Positions 33,761 through 42,738 of a stretch of 64,000 nucleotides of DNA are shown here, in pieces. The stretch's first letter is position 1. Each line of letters opens with the position of its first letter. Source of the DNA: Bifidobacterium thermophilum (GTDB taxonomy: Bacteria > Actinomycetota > Actinomycetes > Actinomycetales > Bifidobacteriaceae); NCBI GenBank assembly GCA_000741495.1, contig JGZV01000001.1:523507-587506 (forward strand). Direction: 5' to 3'. Below the pieces are notes generated by a model. It was not told where the DNA came from. It ran no database searches and saw only the letters and a list, made by a program, of their open reading frames with translations. The position numbers and the translations under genes are program-made.

Positions 33761-35194
33761 CTATTCCACTGTTCCAAGCTGTTCAGCCTTATTCGCCTGC
33801 TCAAGCGGCTGCGCATGATCGCCCGCGAGCGCAGCGTCGGCAGCACCCGCACCCGCATTACCGGCACTCGCCCCCGCACCGTCACTTGCATCAGCTTCGC
33901 CGGCATCACCGTCCAATGGAAGCTCAATCGTGAACGTCGAGCCGCTCCCCTCATGCGACCACGCTGAAATCGTGCCGCCGCACTCCTCGACGCAATGTTT
34001 CGTGATTGCCAACCCGAGCCCGGTTCCGCCGGTGTCGCGCGACCGAGCGGGGTCGACACGGTAGAACCGTTCGAAAATGCGGTCCAACGACTGTTCAGGA
34101 ATGCCGATCCCCTGATCGATCACGCGGACCGTCACCGTGCCTTCGGCGTCATGACGCGCGATATCAGCTGTTACCGTCGTGTCCGAAGGTGAATAGTGGA
34201 TTGCGTTCTCAATCAGGTTCTTCACCGCCGTGGTGAGCGCGCGACGATCCACACGCACCACAGCAGGCCCGCCCGAATGCGTCACCCGGATGTCGATATG
34301 CTTGTGTTCCGCCTGCACGGCGTTCTGCTGGGCAGCATCCTTGACCACATCCAACGCGTCCACCTGCTGCGCTGACGCGACCCCCGACGTGCTTTCCACG
34401 CGCTGCAATTCGATAAGCCGTTGCACCAGATTGGTCAGACGCTCGGATTCTTTGGAAATCCGGCCCGAGAAATACCGTACGGCATCCGGATCGTCGGCGG
34501 CATCAGTAATGGTTTCCGCAAGCAAAGCAATAGCTCCGGCGGGGGTTTTCAACTCATGCGACACGTTCGTCACAAAATCACGACGCATCATCTCGAAGCG
34601 GCGGCGTTCGGTGATATCGCGGATGAACACGGCCACACGGTTCTCATCAATCGCACCGGCGTGGATAAGCAGATGACGCTGTCGCGCCGGATTCACCGTA
34701 CCTGCCTTGACGCCACGCCCGGGATGGTCCCCACTCTGGCGCCCATGGCTATCCACTGTGATTTCCCGGTCACGCGTCTGCCCGTCAACCGCAACCATGG
34801 CGACAACCTGCGCGAGATCGTCATTGATCAAGCCGGCATCGCCGACGAGCGCGAGATTACGGGCGGCCGGGCTGACGTATCGAATGCGGTCGCCGTCGTC
34901 CACAATGACAAGCATGTCCGGCATCACGTTGATGAACTGTTCTTCAGCCGCACGAACCGTGCCCTCGCCGAACACGCTCGACGCCCCGCGCAAGCCGTCA
35001 CGGGAATCGGCATGGTCACCGTTCGCACGAGGCACAGCAGAACGTGCTGCGAGAGCATCGCCATTGCCGGTGTCCCCATGCTTCCCGGCACCCGTGCGGC
35101 GTCCCCAACGGTACCCAAGCAGGACGGCGAGCGCCAGTACCAGCATCGCAACAACCACGACGATCACGGTAATCGTCCACTGATGTGCGTCCAT
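33761..35194 (-). CDS. senX3: Phosphate-sensing histidine kinase (SenX3/PhoR-like)
   Basis: 477 residues. One N-terminal membrane helix (about 8-29), linker, PAS domain (FINVMPDMLVIVDDGDRIRY), H-box FVTNVSHELKTPAGAIALLA with the phospho-acceptor His, N-box LIENAIHYSP, G-boxes VIDQGIGIPEQSLDRIFERF and GGTGLGLAITKHCVE. The C-terminal ~50 residues are Ala/Gly/Asp-rich and unusual. Lacking a large sensor domain, it probably senses phosphate through the Pst transporter, as known for PhoR/SenX3. GGAGGAACG precedes ATG 35194. Confidence 0.95.
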   Translation of the reverse strand: MDAHQWTITVIVVVVAMLVLALAVLLGYRWGRRTGAGKHGDTGNGDALAARSAVPRANGDHADSRDGLRGASSVFGEGTVRAAEEQFINVMPDMLVIVDDGDRIRYVSPAARNLALVGDAGLINDDLAQVVAMVAVDGQTRDREITVDSHGRQSGDHPGRGVKAGTVNPARQRHLLIHAGAIDENRVAVFIRDITERRRFEMMRRDFVTNVSHELKTPAGAIALLAETITDAADDPDAVRYFSGRISKESERLTNLVQRLIELQRVESTSGVASAQQVDALDVVKDAAQQNAVQAEHKHIDIRVTHSGGPAVVRVDRRALTTAVKNLIENAIHYSPSDTTVTADIARHDAEGTVTVRVIDQGIGIPEQSLDRIFERFYRVDPARSRDTGGTGLGLAITKHCVEECGGTISAWSHEGSGSTFTIELPLDGDAGEADASDGAGASAGNAGAGAADAALAGDHAQPLEQANKAEQLGTVE

Positions 35195-35348
35195 CGTTCC
35201 TCCCTGTGCCGCAATCCGCGGCGGCTCCGCATCAAGCGTAACCTCGCGGACGCGTTGGCGTACCCGAGTTTGATTGAAGTTCGCTTGTTGTTAACCTTCG
35301 AGGGGACACTCCCGCGACATGCGGGCCGGCATGAACTGCACGCAACGG

Positions 35349-36044
35349 TTACAGCCGGCGCACGATATCGATGGCGAGACGGGCGGCGGTATCTGCGTAT
35401 TCGGAGATGTCGAACTCCTTGAACACCTCGTAGTCGGTGTCGGCGTTGTCGCTCAACGCGCGGATAACCAGGGCGGGGACATCGTTGCGGGCGGCGACAT
35501 GCGCGACCGCGGCACCCTCCATTTCGACCGCGTCAGCACCGGTATCCTCGCGCACCTGCTTGACTTTCTCAGGCGAATCAACGAAATAGTTGCCGGAAGC
35601 GATCGTGCCGACCATATGCTTGATGCCGGCCGCGTCAAGCGCCGCCGAAGCGACATCCAACAGGTGGGTGTCGGAATGGAATTCCTCGGTTTTCGGCTTC
35701 CACTGGCCGACCAGACGCATATCCGTGTCCAGATAGCGCAGCGTGCCGCCGAGCACAACATCGTTGATATGCAGGTCGCGGTTGAGATTGCCGGCGATGC
35801 CGGAGAAGATCACGGCCTGCGGATGGTAGGTGTCCACCAGATACTGCGTGGTAGCGGCCGCGTTGACCAAGCCCATGCCGCCGACCGTTGCGGCGACCTC
35901 AACCTGCTCGCCCGCGTTCGTGGTCAATGTGCCGTGCGCGACATCAAGGCTTGCTTCGCGGCGATGCTCCACACGGTCCAATGAAGCCGCGATCAGCGCG
36001 ACTTCCTCGTCCAATGCGCCGATGATGGCGATAGTTGCAGTCAT
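35349..36044 (-). CDS. mtnN: 5'-methylthioadenosine/S-adenosylhomocysteine nucleosidase
   Basis: 231 residues. Family features: IAIIGALDEEVALI (catalytic Glu near 13), GGMGLVNAAATTQYL, VIFSGIAGNLNRDLHINDVV, GTIASGNYFVDSPEKV, AVEMEGAAVAHVA (Glu-Met-Glu that binds ribose) and VIRALSDNADTD (catalytic Asp). It hydrolyses MTA and SAH to adenine plus sugar, clearing methylation by-products and feeding AI-2 and methionine salvage. AAAGGAGC precedes the ATG. Confidence 0.97.
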   Translation of the reverse strand: MTATIAIIGALDEEVALIAASLDRVEHRREASLDVAHGTLTTNAGEQVEVAATVGGMGLVNAAATTQYLVDTYHPQAVIFSGIAGNLNRDLHINDVVLGGTLRYLDTDMRLVGQWKPKTEEFHSDTHLLDVASAALDAAGIKHMVGTIASGNYFVDSPEKVKQVREDTGADAVEMEGAAVAHVAARNDVPALVIRALSDNADTDYEVFKEFDISEYADTAARLAIDIVRRL

Positions 36045-36106
36045 ATTGCTCCTTTGTGTTGCGTATGGGTATTCGATTCGTCATTGTGGCCGGCGGCGCG
36101 GCCGGA

Positions 36107-36134
36107 ATGCTGGCAGGGATGCTGGCAGGGATGC
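36107..36134. repeat. 12-bp tandem repeat between aroG copy and mtnN
   Basis: gatgctggcagg-type units (atgctggcaggg) repeated about twice. Confidence 0.7.
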
Positions 36135-36147
36135 GAAAACGCCGGGG

Positions 36148-37446
36148 TTACTCGTTCCAGCGGCGTTGTGAGACGGCGTCCGCCAGTTCGCGTAGCAGCT
36201 GCTCCGTGTCAGGCCATGACAGGCAACGGTCGGTGATGGATCGGCCGTACACCAGCCGATCAAGCGGGGCGGGCTTTTGGTTGCCGCCCTCAAGGAAGCT
36301 TTCCATCATCACGCCGGTGATACCCCGCTCACCTTGGGCGATCCGCGAAGCGATATTGCGTACGACCTGCGCCTGACGATGCTCATCCTTGCCGGAATTG
36401 CCGTGCGAACAGTCGATGATCAGCCCGTGGGCGGCCGCGGAATCAGCGGGAAGCATCGCACGGATATCCGTCATCGCTTGTGTGACGGATTGCGTATCAT
36501 AATTCGGCCCATGGCTTGAACCGCGCAACACCACATGGCAGTCGGGGTTGCCGAGCGTTTCGACGGCGCTCGCACGGCCCAAATGGTCGATACCGAAGAA
36601 CGTATGCTGCTGGGCGGCCGCGTAACACCCGTTCACCGCAGCCTTGACGGATCCGTCCGTGGCGTTTTTGAAGCCGACCGGCATGGACAGGCCACTCGCC
36701 AGCTGCCGGTGAATCTGGCTTTCCGTATTGCGCGCGCCGATCGCGCCCCAGCTGATTGCGTCGGAAATATACTGCGGCGATGTCGGTTCAAGGAATTCGG
36801 TCGCGGCGGCGAGCCCGGTGTCCAGCACACTGAGCAGCACGCGGCGGGCGAGCAGCAGGCCCTTGCGGATCTGATGGCTGCCGTCGATGTCAGGGTCGTT
36901 GATCAGGCCTTTCCAACCGATGGTCGTACGCGGCTTTTCAAAATACACGCGCATGACGATCAGCAGCTGGTCGTCCAGCTCATCCTTCAGTTTGGACAGG
37001 CGACGCGCGTAATCAAGCGCGGCCTTCGGGTCATGCACCGAACAGGGGCCGACGATGACCAGCAGACGGTCGTCCTGCCCGTACAGACAGGCGCGGATCT
37101 CGTCACGCGAGTAGGCGACCGTGTTCTCCGCCTGCTGCGACAACGGCAACGACGACAACACTTGCGCCGGCGTGGGCAGCGGTTCGAGCTCAAGCACCCG
37201 CCGGTTGATGATACGGTTGACGCCGACCTGGTCCTCCCAGCGCGGCACATCCGTGGCTTCCAGCGGGTTCTTGCCCTCACTGATCGCCTCATGAATCGCG
37301 CGAAGATCTTCAGGCGAATTCAACGGCTGCTGACCGATATGCAACGGGTACGCCGCTTGCTGCGACGCCTGACGCCGGTTTGCTGACTGTTCCGGCAACC
37401 GCCCTGATGCCGCCGGCAGCGCCGCATCCTTCTTCTGCTCGTTCAT
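36148..37446 (-). CDS. aroG: 3-deoxy-7-phosphoheptulonate synthase (DAHP synthase, AroG-type), copy 1
   Basis: 432 residues from ATG 37446 (GAAAGG 5-6 nt upstream). Type Iα motifs: LLVIVGPCSVHDPKAALDYA, VYFEKPRTTIGWKGLINDPD, WGAIGARNTESQIHRQLASG, LSMPVGFKNATDGSV, VVLRGSSHGPNYDTQSV, IIDCSHGNSGKDEHRQ and TGVMMESFLEGGNQKP. It condenses PEP and erythrose-4-phosphate, the first step of aromatic amino acid synthesis. The ~60-residue N-terminal extension is low-complexity and longer than copy 2. It lies 100 nt after copy 2 in the same direction. Feedback class (Phe, Tyr or Trp) cannot be read from sequence. Confidence 0.96.
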   Translation of the reverse strand: MNEQKKDAALPAASGRLPEQSANRRQASQQAAYPLHIGQQPLNSPEDLRAIHEAISEGKNPLEATDVPRWEDQVGVNRIINRRVLELEPLPTPAQVLSSLPLSQQAENTVAYSRDEIRACLYGQDDRLLVIVGPCSVHDPKAALDYARRLSKLKDELDDQLLIVMRVYFEKPRTTIGWKGLINDPDIDGSHQIRKGLLLARRVLLSVLDTGLAAATEFLEPTSPQYISDAISWGAIGARNTESQIHRQLASGLSMPVGFKNATDGSVKAAVNGCYAAAQQHTFFGIDHLGRASAVETLGNPDCHVVLRGSSHGPNYDTQSVTQAMTDIRAMLPADSAAAHGLIIDCSHGNSGKDEHRQAQVVRNIASRIAQGERGITGVMMESFLEGGNQKPAPLDRLVYGRSITDRCLSWPDTEQLLRELADAVSQRRWNE

Positions 37447-37544
37447 CATGCCCTTTCGTCCATACTGACTCAAGCATAACGCCATCGGGCGCAAGGCAAG
37501 GCAAGACGGCATCCGACGCCGGGCATCGACCGGCCCGTATACCT

Positions 37545-38681
37545 CTACCGGTTCACAGCACGACGCGCGGTAACCGCGTCAGCAAGCATATACAGCAACT
37601 GTTCAGTACGATCCCACGGCACGCAAGCATCCGTGACGGACTGGCCGTATACCAGCTGGTCGAGCGGCGCCGGCTTCTGATGGCCGCCCTTAAGGAAGCT
37701 TTCCATCATGACGCCGAAAATACCCGGCTCACCTTGCGCGATACGTCCGGCGATATTCTCAATCACCTCGGCTTCACGGACCTCGTCCTTGCCGCAATTA
37801 CCGTGAGCGGCATCAATGACCACGCCGGCCTCGCTGACACCAGTCGCCTTCGAAGCTTTCAGCGCTTCAAGCGCTGCGGCAACCGACTGCGGATCATAAT
37901 TCGGACCGTGGCTCGAGCCGCGCAACACCACATGGCAGTCCGGATTGCCCTTCGTTTCAGCCGAAATCACACGGCCGTCAAGATTGATCGACAGGAAATG
38001 ATGCTCAAATCCCGCGGTATAACAGGAATCCGCGGCAGCCTTGATGGAACCGTCCGTGGAATTCTTGAAGCCGATCGGCATGGACAGGCCGCTCGCCAGC
38101 TCGCGATGCACTTGGCTTTCCGTATTGCGAGCGCCGATCGCACCCCAGCTGATCAAATCACACAAATACTGCGGGGTAATCGGATCAAGCCATTCGGTAG
38201 CCGCAGGCAGGCCAAGGCTCAGCACGTCGGTCAGCACCTTGCGCGCCAGCCACATGCCCTTACGGATATTGAACTGGCCATCCAAATCAGGATCGTTAAT
38301 CAGGCCTTTCCAACCGATCGTTGTACGAGGCTTCTCAAAATACACGCGCATGACAATCAGCAGACGATCGTTCAGCTCGCGGTTGACAGCGGCGAGTTTG
38401 GTCGCATACTCATGCGCGGCTTTGGGGTCGTGAATCGAACAGGGGCCGACGAGTACGAGCAGCCGGTCGTCACGACCATGCATGATATCGCGGATTTCCT
38501 GACGCGAACGCAACACCAGGTCGCGCGCATCGTCAGTCAGCGGCAGCTCGCGCAAAAACGCGCGCGGGGCGGGAATCGGGTCAAGCTGACGAATATTGAC
38601 ATCCACAGTCTCGGGGAGTACGGCGGCATCGCCAAATCGGCGCTCATCCTCAGCACTATCAGGACCACGAAGACCAGCCAT
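37545..38681 (-). CDS. aroG: 3-deoxy-7-phosphoheptulonate synthase (DAHP synthase, AroG-type), copy 2
   Basis: 378 residues from ATG 38681, with AAAGGAGAG upstream. Carries the same motif set as copy 1 (LLVLVGPCSIHDPKAAHEYA, VYFEKPRTTIGWKGLINDPD, GARNTESQVHRELASGLSMP, VIDAAHGNCGKDEVREAEV). Identity to copy 1 is high in the core but not in the N-terminus or the stretch around LPADSAAAH/SKATGVSEAG. Tandem paralogues usually differ in feedback inhibitor. It is the first of the pair, transcribed away from pepC. Confidence 0.96.
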   Translation of the reverse strand: MAGLRGPDSAEDERRFGDAAVLPETVDVNIRQLDPIPAPRAFLRELPLTDDARDLVLRSRQEIRDIMHGRDDRLLVLVGPCSIHDPKAAHEYATKLAAVNRELNDRLLIVMRVYFEKPRTTIGWKGLINDPDLDGQFNIRKGMWLARKVLTDVLSLGLPAATEWLDPITPQYLCDLISWGAIGARNTESQVHRELASGLSMPIGFKNSTDGSIKAAADSCYTAGFEHHFLSINLDGRVISAETKGNPDCHVVLRGSSHGPNYDPQSVAAALEALKASKATGVSEAGVVIDAAHGNCGKDEVREAEVIENIAGRIAQGEPGIFGVMMESFLKGGHQKPAPLDQLVYGQSVTDACVPWDRTEQLLYMLADAVTARRAVNR

Positions 38682-38773
38682 CATCTCTCCTTTCGACATT
38701 CGGGACATGGACTATTCACCCTATCGCAAGGCGCGGAGCGATTTTACGCCATGCTTGCATGCTGAAACGGAAA

Positions 38774-38814
38774 CCGCCTGCCGACGTTACTGGTGGTTCA
38801 GCGTCGGCAGGCGG
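38774..38814 (-). terminator. Terminator after pepC
   Basis: CCGCCTGCCGACG and CGTCGGCAGGCGG, 13-bp perfect arms, 15-nt loop, about 22 nt past the pepC stop; a T-rich GTTTCCG follows. Confidence 0.75.
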
Positions 38815-38835
38815 AAACGTGAGCGGCTGATGTCG

Positions 38836-40173
38836 TCAGTCGGCGAGGGCGCCCATCGGATCCCAGGCGGGAAGCATGATGGCGGGCTCGTCCAGCGCGG
38901 CCTGGTATTCGGCCGGCAGCATCGTACGCGGCACGGCCACCTCATACACGTACTCGGTGAACCAGTCGTCGCTCATCGTGAAATAGCCCTTATCGGCGAT
39001 CTTGTCGCCCCACGAGTTCTCGACACGCCAACGACGGGTCGTCGTGCCGTCATCGGCAACATCCACGCCGACAAACGCCATCGCATGATTCATCGCGGAA
39101 TCAGCGAACCGCACGCGATCTTGCTTATTCATGTCGAAATCCACGTTGTACACGCGGCCATACTCGAACAAGTCAGTCGCCCAAGCGCCCGACTCGCGGT
39201 CCATCATCGGATGGCAGTCCGCGCCGAACCACACCGGGATGCCCTGCTCGGTCAGAATCCGACGCACGCAATCCTTCATGAACTCGTTCGGCACGTTGAG
39301 ATACTCAGTCGGATCGCCGCCGGCCACATTACCCAAATGCTCGATACCGATCTTGCGGCCCTTCGGGTGCTCGACACGCGGATCGTCCACCAGGCACACG
39401 TAATCCTCCAAGCCGGCATCCATGTACTTCTTCCAGAAATCAACCGGCGTGATCTCACCATCACGATGGAAGTTGCCCTCCTCGTCGGTCCACTCCCAAT
39501 CGAAGCTCTCCGGCGGCTCGCCAAGATGAATCGTCAGCATACGATGGCCGGCAGCCGTCGTTCGCGCAATAATCTCATCAATCTGTGCCTTATTCGCATA
39601 CATGTGCGCGACCGCGGTATGCAGGAGCGCGCGCAGCTGCGTGTTCATCTCACCCGTGTTCTTCGAAGACGCGGTCTCCGGGAACAGATCCTTAGGAACA
39701 GCACCATACTTCTTGTACACGTTCATCGCCATGGTCCACTGACCGCCATCGCCCATCACATCGTTCAACAGATGCTGCATAAGACGGGAATCCGACGGTT
39801 CGCCGGCACGTACCAGCGCCGCCACATCCTTCAGGAAGTAATTGACACGCTCAAGCTTGTCGTAATACATGGCGTAATTCTGAGAGAACTCAAACTCCTT
39901 GAGCCCCAGATTCTTCTTGGCGATGAAGCGGGCGACATTCAGCGAGCTGAACAGCCAGCAGCGGCCCGAACGATCCTGATGCGTGACCGTCCCATTGTCC
40001 ACGGTCGTGGAAAAACGGCGCTGCAGACGACGCGCACGATCATAGTTGCGTGCGACATCCTGAATGCCGGCCGCAGTGACCGCGTTCATCGCGAGACGAT
40101 TCTGCGCGCTCGCATCGAATTCATGACGCAGATTATCCAACACTTCACCGCTCAACGGTGTGATCTGTTCCAT
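38836..40173 (-). CDS. pepC: Aminopeptidase C (bleomycin-hydrolase family, C1B)
   Basis: 445 residues. Papain-type triad: Cys in QDRSGRCWLFSSLNVARF (about 73), His in DSAMNHAMAFVGVDVADD (about 370), Asn in RWRVENSWGDKIADKGYF (about 391). It is a cytosolic hexameric aminopeptidase that trims peptides. Length matches PepC from lactic acid bacteria and bifidobacteria. ATG 40173 has AAGGGATT upstream. Confidence 0.97.
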   Translation of the reverse strand: MEQITPLSGEVLDNLRHEFDASAQNRLAMNAVTAAGIQDVARNYDRARRLQRRFSTTVDNGTVTHQDRSGRCWLFSSLNVARFIAKKNLGLKEFEFSQNYAMYYDKLERVNYFLKDVAALVRAGEPSDSRLMQHLLNDVMGDGGQWTMAMNVYKKYGAVPKDLFPETASSKNTGEMNTQLRALLHTAVAHMYANKAQIDEIIARTTAAGHRMLTIHLGEPPESFDWEWTDEEGNFHRDGEITPVDFWKKYMDAGLEDYVCLVDDPRVEHPKGRKIGIEHLGNVAGGDPTEYLNVPNEFMKDCVRRILTEQGIPVWFGADCHPMMDRESGAWATDLFEYGRVYNVDFDMNKQDRVRFADSAMNHAMAFVGVDVADDGTTTRRWRVENSWGDKIADKGYFTMSDDWFTEYVYEVAVPRTMLPAEYQAALDEPAIMLPAWDPMGALAD

Positions 40174-40291
40174 ACCAATCCCTTATCTCGTAGTCGCCTG
40201 CCATACAGGCTGTCGCTGAATCCTGGCGTGACCTGATGCGTCGTGCGCCCCGCGGCGGCTATACGCGCCACGGCGGTGCCGCACATACGAC

Positions 40292-40323
40292 GGGAGGGGC
40301 GCCGGAATCCCGACGCCCCTCCC
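40292..40323 (-). terminator. Terminator after the coiled-coil protein gene
   Basis: GGGAGGGGCG and CGCCCCTCCC, 12-nt loop, about 90 nt past the stop; no T tract. Confidence 0.55.
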
Positions 40324-40411
40324 CAAGTGTCGCGTCTTGCGGCCCGTCATCTACGCGCCGCAATCGGCGATGCCAACGGATCTTCCGAAGGCATCATATC
40401 AGGTTCAGCAA

Positions 40412-41827
40412 TCAGTTGTTTGCCTTGCCATCCTCGGCATCGCCCGCAGAAGCCGGCAATTGCGCCTGCTGCGCGTTCCCGGACAGCTGCTGGCCTTGAG
40501 CCGCCTGCTGCGAATTCTCACCATCAGCCACCACACCGGTCACCGACACGTCAGCGTTTTCAGCCTGCGGCGTACCACCGAAATTGAATCCGGAGAACGC
40601 GTTGGCAAACATCGAACGCAACTCGGTCACACGCTGCGTGATATTGGATTCACGCTGCTGAAGCTCAGCAATATGCTTCTGCAAGCCATCCAGCTCGCTC
40701 TTCGCCGCCTGACGACGCTCCTCAATCTGCTTCTCAGCGTCCTCAGTAGCCTTCTTCAGAATCTGCGCAGCCTGCTCATCAGCTTCCTTCCGCTTCTGAT
40801 CAGCGTACACGTCAGCTTCCTCGCGAGTCTTCTTGGCCTTGCCAATCAGCTCACTCGCCTCCTGCTTGGCGGCAGTACGACGCTCCTCAAGATTATCCAG
40901 CAGCTCATTGACCTTCTTGGTCGCATCATCCTGCTGGGCGGCGATATCCGCGCGAATCTGCTCGGCCTCCGCATCAACTTGGCTCATCGTCTGTGTGCGA
41001 TGCACCTCAGCCTGATCGGAAATCTCCTGCGCCTTCGCCTTGGCGGCATCCGTGATTTCACCGGCCTTGCGCTGCGCCTCAGTCATCGTGCGGGACGCCT
41101 GCTCACGCACGTCGGCAAGCTTCTTATTCGCTTCGGCGAGCGCCTTCTCAATCTGGTCGTTCGCCTCGCTCTTCAAATGCGTGATCTCCTCATTCGCGGC
41201 TTTACGCTGCTCGGCGATCTTCTGCGTGGCGTCGGCCTTCATGTCGGAAATCTCACGGTTCTGCTTGGCCAAATCGGAAGCCATACGCTTCTTATGCTCT
41301 TCACGGGCGTTCGTCAGCTCAAGCTTGACCGTGTCACGCTGCTCAGTGACCGCCTTCGCGGTTTCAGCACGCAGCTGGGCGGCTTCCTCTTTCGCGTTCG
41401 TAGTGATGGTGGTCGCATCGGAATTCGCTTTATCCAGCGTGGCCTTCGCCTTCGCCTTCGCTTCCTCCGTGATGTGCTTGGCGTCAAGTTTCGCGTTATT
41501 CAGCAGGGTTTCAGCCTGAGCTTGGGCGGACGCGCGAGTCGACGCGGCATCCTGCTTGGCACGGTTCAGCAACTCCTGGCTGGTCTGCTCGGCGGAAGCG
41601 AGCATCTGCTGGGCGTTTGCGCCAAGCGATGCGAAGGAATTGCCCTTCGACGCCTTCTTGACGTTGTTTTTCTCTTCCTGCAACTGGGCTTGCAGCTGCA
41701 AAATCGTGTCATCGCTCGACTTGACCTGCTCGCGAAGACGCTTCAACGACTCCTGCGACGCTTCGATAGCCTCATCGACTTTCTCTTTGTCGTACCCGCG
41801 CAACACGATTGGGAACCGATCCACCAT
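40412..41827 (-). CDS. DivIVA-like coiled-coil protein
   Basis: 471 residues from ATG 41827, with AAAGGA upstream; longer frames upstream are not credible. The N-terminus VDRFPIVLRGYDKEKVDEAI is a DivIVA-type entry (x-RGYD-x-x-x-VD), followed by about 370 residues of nearly uninterrupted heptads rich in Ala, Gln, Glu and Lys (for example AKLDAKHITEEAKAKAKATL). The tail is Gln/Ala-rich and flexible. Such proteins act as polar or cytoskeletal scaffolds (Wag31, FilP, Scy). The exact counterpart is uncertain, since bifidobacteria also have a conventional DivIVA elsewhere. Confidence 0.75.
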   Translation of the reverse strand: MVDRFPIVLRGYDKEKVDEAIEASQESLKRLREQVKSSDDTILQLQAQLQEEKNNVKKASKGNSFASLGANAQQMLASAEQTSQELLNRAKQDAASTRASAQAQAETLLNNAKLDAKHITEEAKAKAKATLDKANSDATTITTNAKEEAAQLRAETAKAVTEQRDTVKLELTNAREEHKKRMASDLAKQNREISDMKADATQKIAEQRKAANEEITHLKSEANDQIEKALAEANKKLADVREQASRTMTEAQRKAGEITDAAKAKAQEISDQAEVHRTQTMSQVDAEAEQIRADIAAQQDDATKKVNELLDNLEERRTAAKQEASELIGKAKKTREEADVYADQKRKEADEQAAQILKKATEDAEKQIEERRQAAKSELDGLQKHIAELQQRESNITQRVTELRSMFANAFSGFNFGGTPQAENADVSVTGVVADGENSQQAAQGQQLSGNAQQAQLPASAGDAEDGKANN

Positions 41828-42017
41828 GTCTTTTCCTTTCGCCCACGGCGCGCACGCGCCGCAACACACAACCGATTGAACTTTATCGCAAAAAATGGAC
41901 GGCACACGGAGCTGTCACCCAATTCTCACAGTTGTGTCGGGCAGTTGCCGAATCACCCGTTCCACCAGCCGTTTCGGAAGTGTTCCGGCGAGGTCAGCGG
42001 CAGTGCCACGACACCAC

Positions 42018-42695
42018 TCAGCCGAGCAGCATCTCCCCCGACGACGGCTGAAGATAATACCGAACCGTCTCATGAACAACATCACGCGCCGCCGCAATCT
42101 GTTGAGCGAGCGGAAGCCCATGCTGAGGGTGCGGTTGCTCATTGACCGTCGGAAAATTCAAAAACCCGCCGATGACATGATCCCTGGTCACCGCCCAATT
42201 CAGCAGGTTATAGAACAGCGAATTACACACATACGTGCCGGCATCCGAACTCAACGTCGCGGCAATCCCATGCCCGGCGAACGCTTTCAAAATCGAGCGC
42301 AACGGCAGACGCGTCCAATAGGCCGCCGGCCCCTGCGGATCAATCGGCATACGCCGCGGACGACGATTATCGGCATCAGGCTTCGCCGCATCCATCAGAT
42401 TCGTAGCACAACGCTCCAACTGCATGCCACGCGCCGCGCGTTTGAGACCAGTGGCGATCACGATATCCGGGTGCGTGCGGTCGATGGTTTCCAACAGCAT
42501 CGGCCACGCTTTGGCGAAGCTCACCGGCAGCATCACCGTGTGAATCTGCACCTGCACATCGGCGAAGCTCTCGTCATGCTCGGACAGTGCGTCAATCCCA
42601 TCTCGTTCCAACGCACGCAACACCTCAAGACACGGGTTGATATCAATCCCCTCGTAGGGTGCGAACCCGGACATGACCACGTTGATCTGCTTCAT
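42018..42695 (-). CDS. pcp: Pyroglutamyl-peptidase I-like protein lacking the usual catalytic His
   Basis: 225 residues. The fold is that of Pcp: MSGFAPYEGIDINPCLEVL at the N-terminus, GLKRAARGMQLERCATNLMD (E94), SSDAGTYVCNSLFYNLLN (C157). In the archetype Glu and Cys are 63 residues apart, exactly as here, and His follows Cys by 24 in G-G-F-I-H-V-P. Here that site reads GGFLNFP with Asn180; H173 lies seven residues before it. Pcp removes N-terminal pyroglutamate. Activity may be altered or lost. ATG 42695; the gene stands alone. Confidence 0.85.
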   Translation of the reverse strand: MKQINVVMSGFAPYEGIDINPCLEVLRALERDGIDALSEHDESFADVQVQIHTVMLPVSFAKAWPMLLETIDRTHPDIVIATGLKRAARGMQLERCATNLMDAAKPDADNRRPRRMPIDPQGPAAYWTRLPLRSILKAFAGHGIAATLSSDAGTYVCNSLFYNLLNWAVTRDHVIGGFLNFPTVNEQPHPQHGLPLAQQIAAARDVVHETVRYYLQPSSGEMLLG

Positions 42696-42738
42696 ACCAC
42701 CCAGTCTAGCCGCATATCACGGCGCACCACAGTGATGC

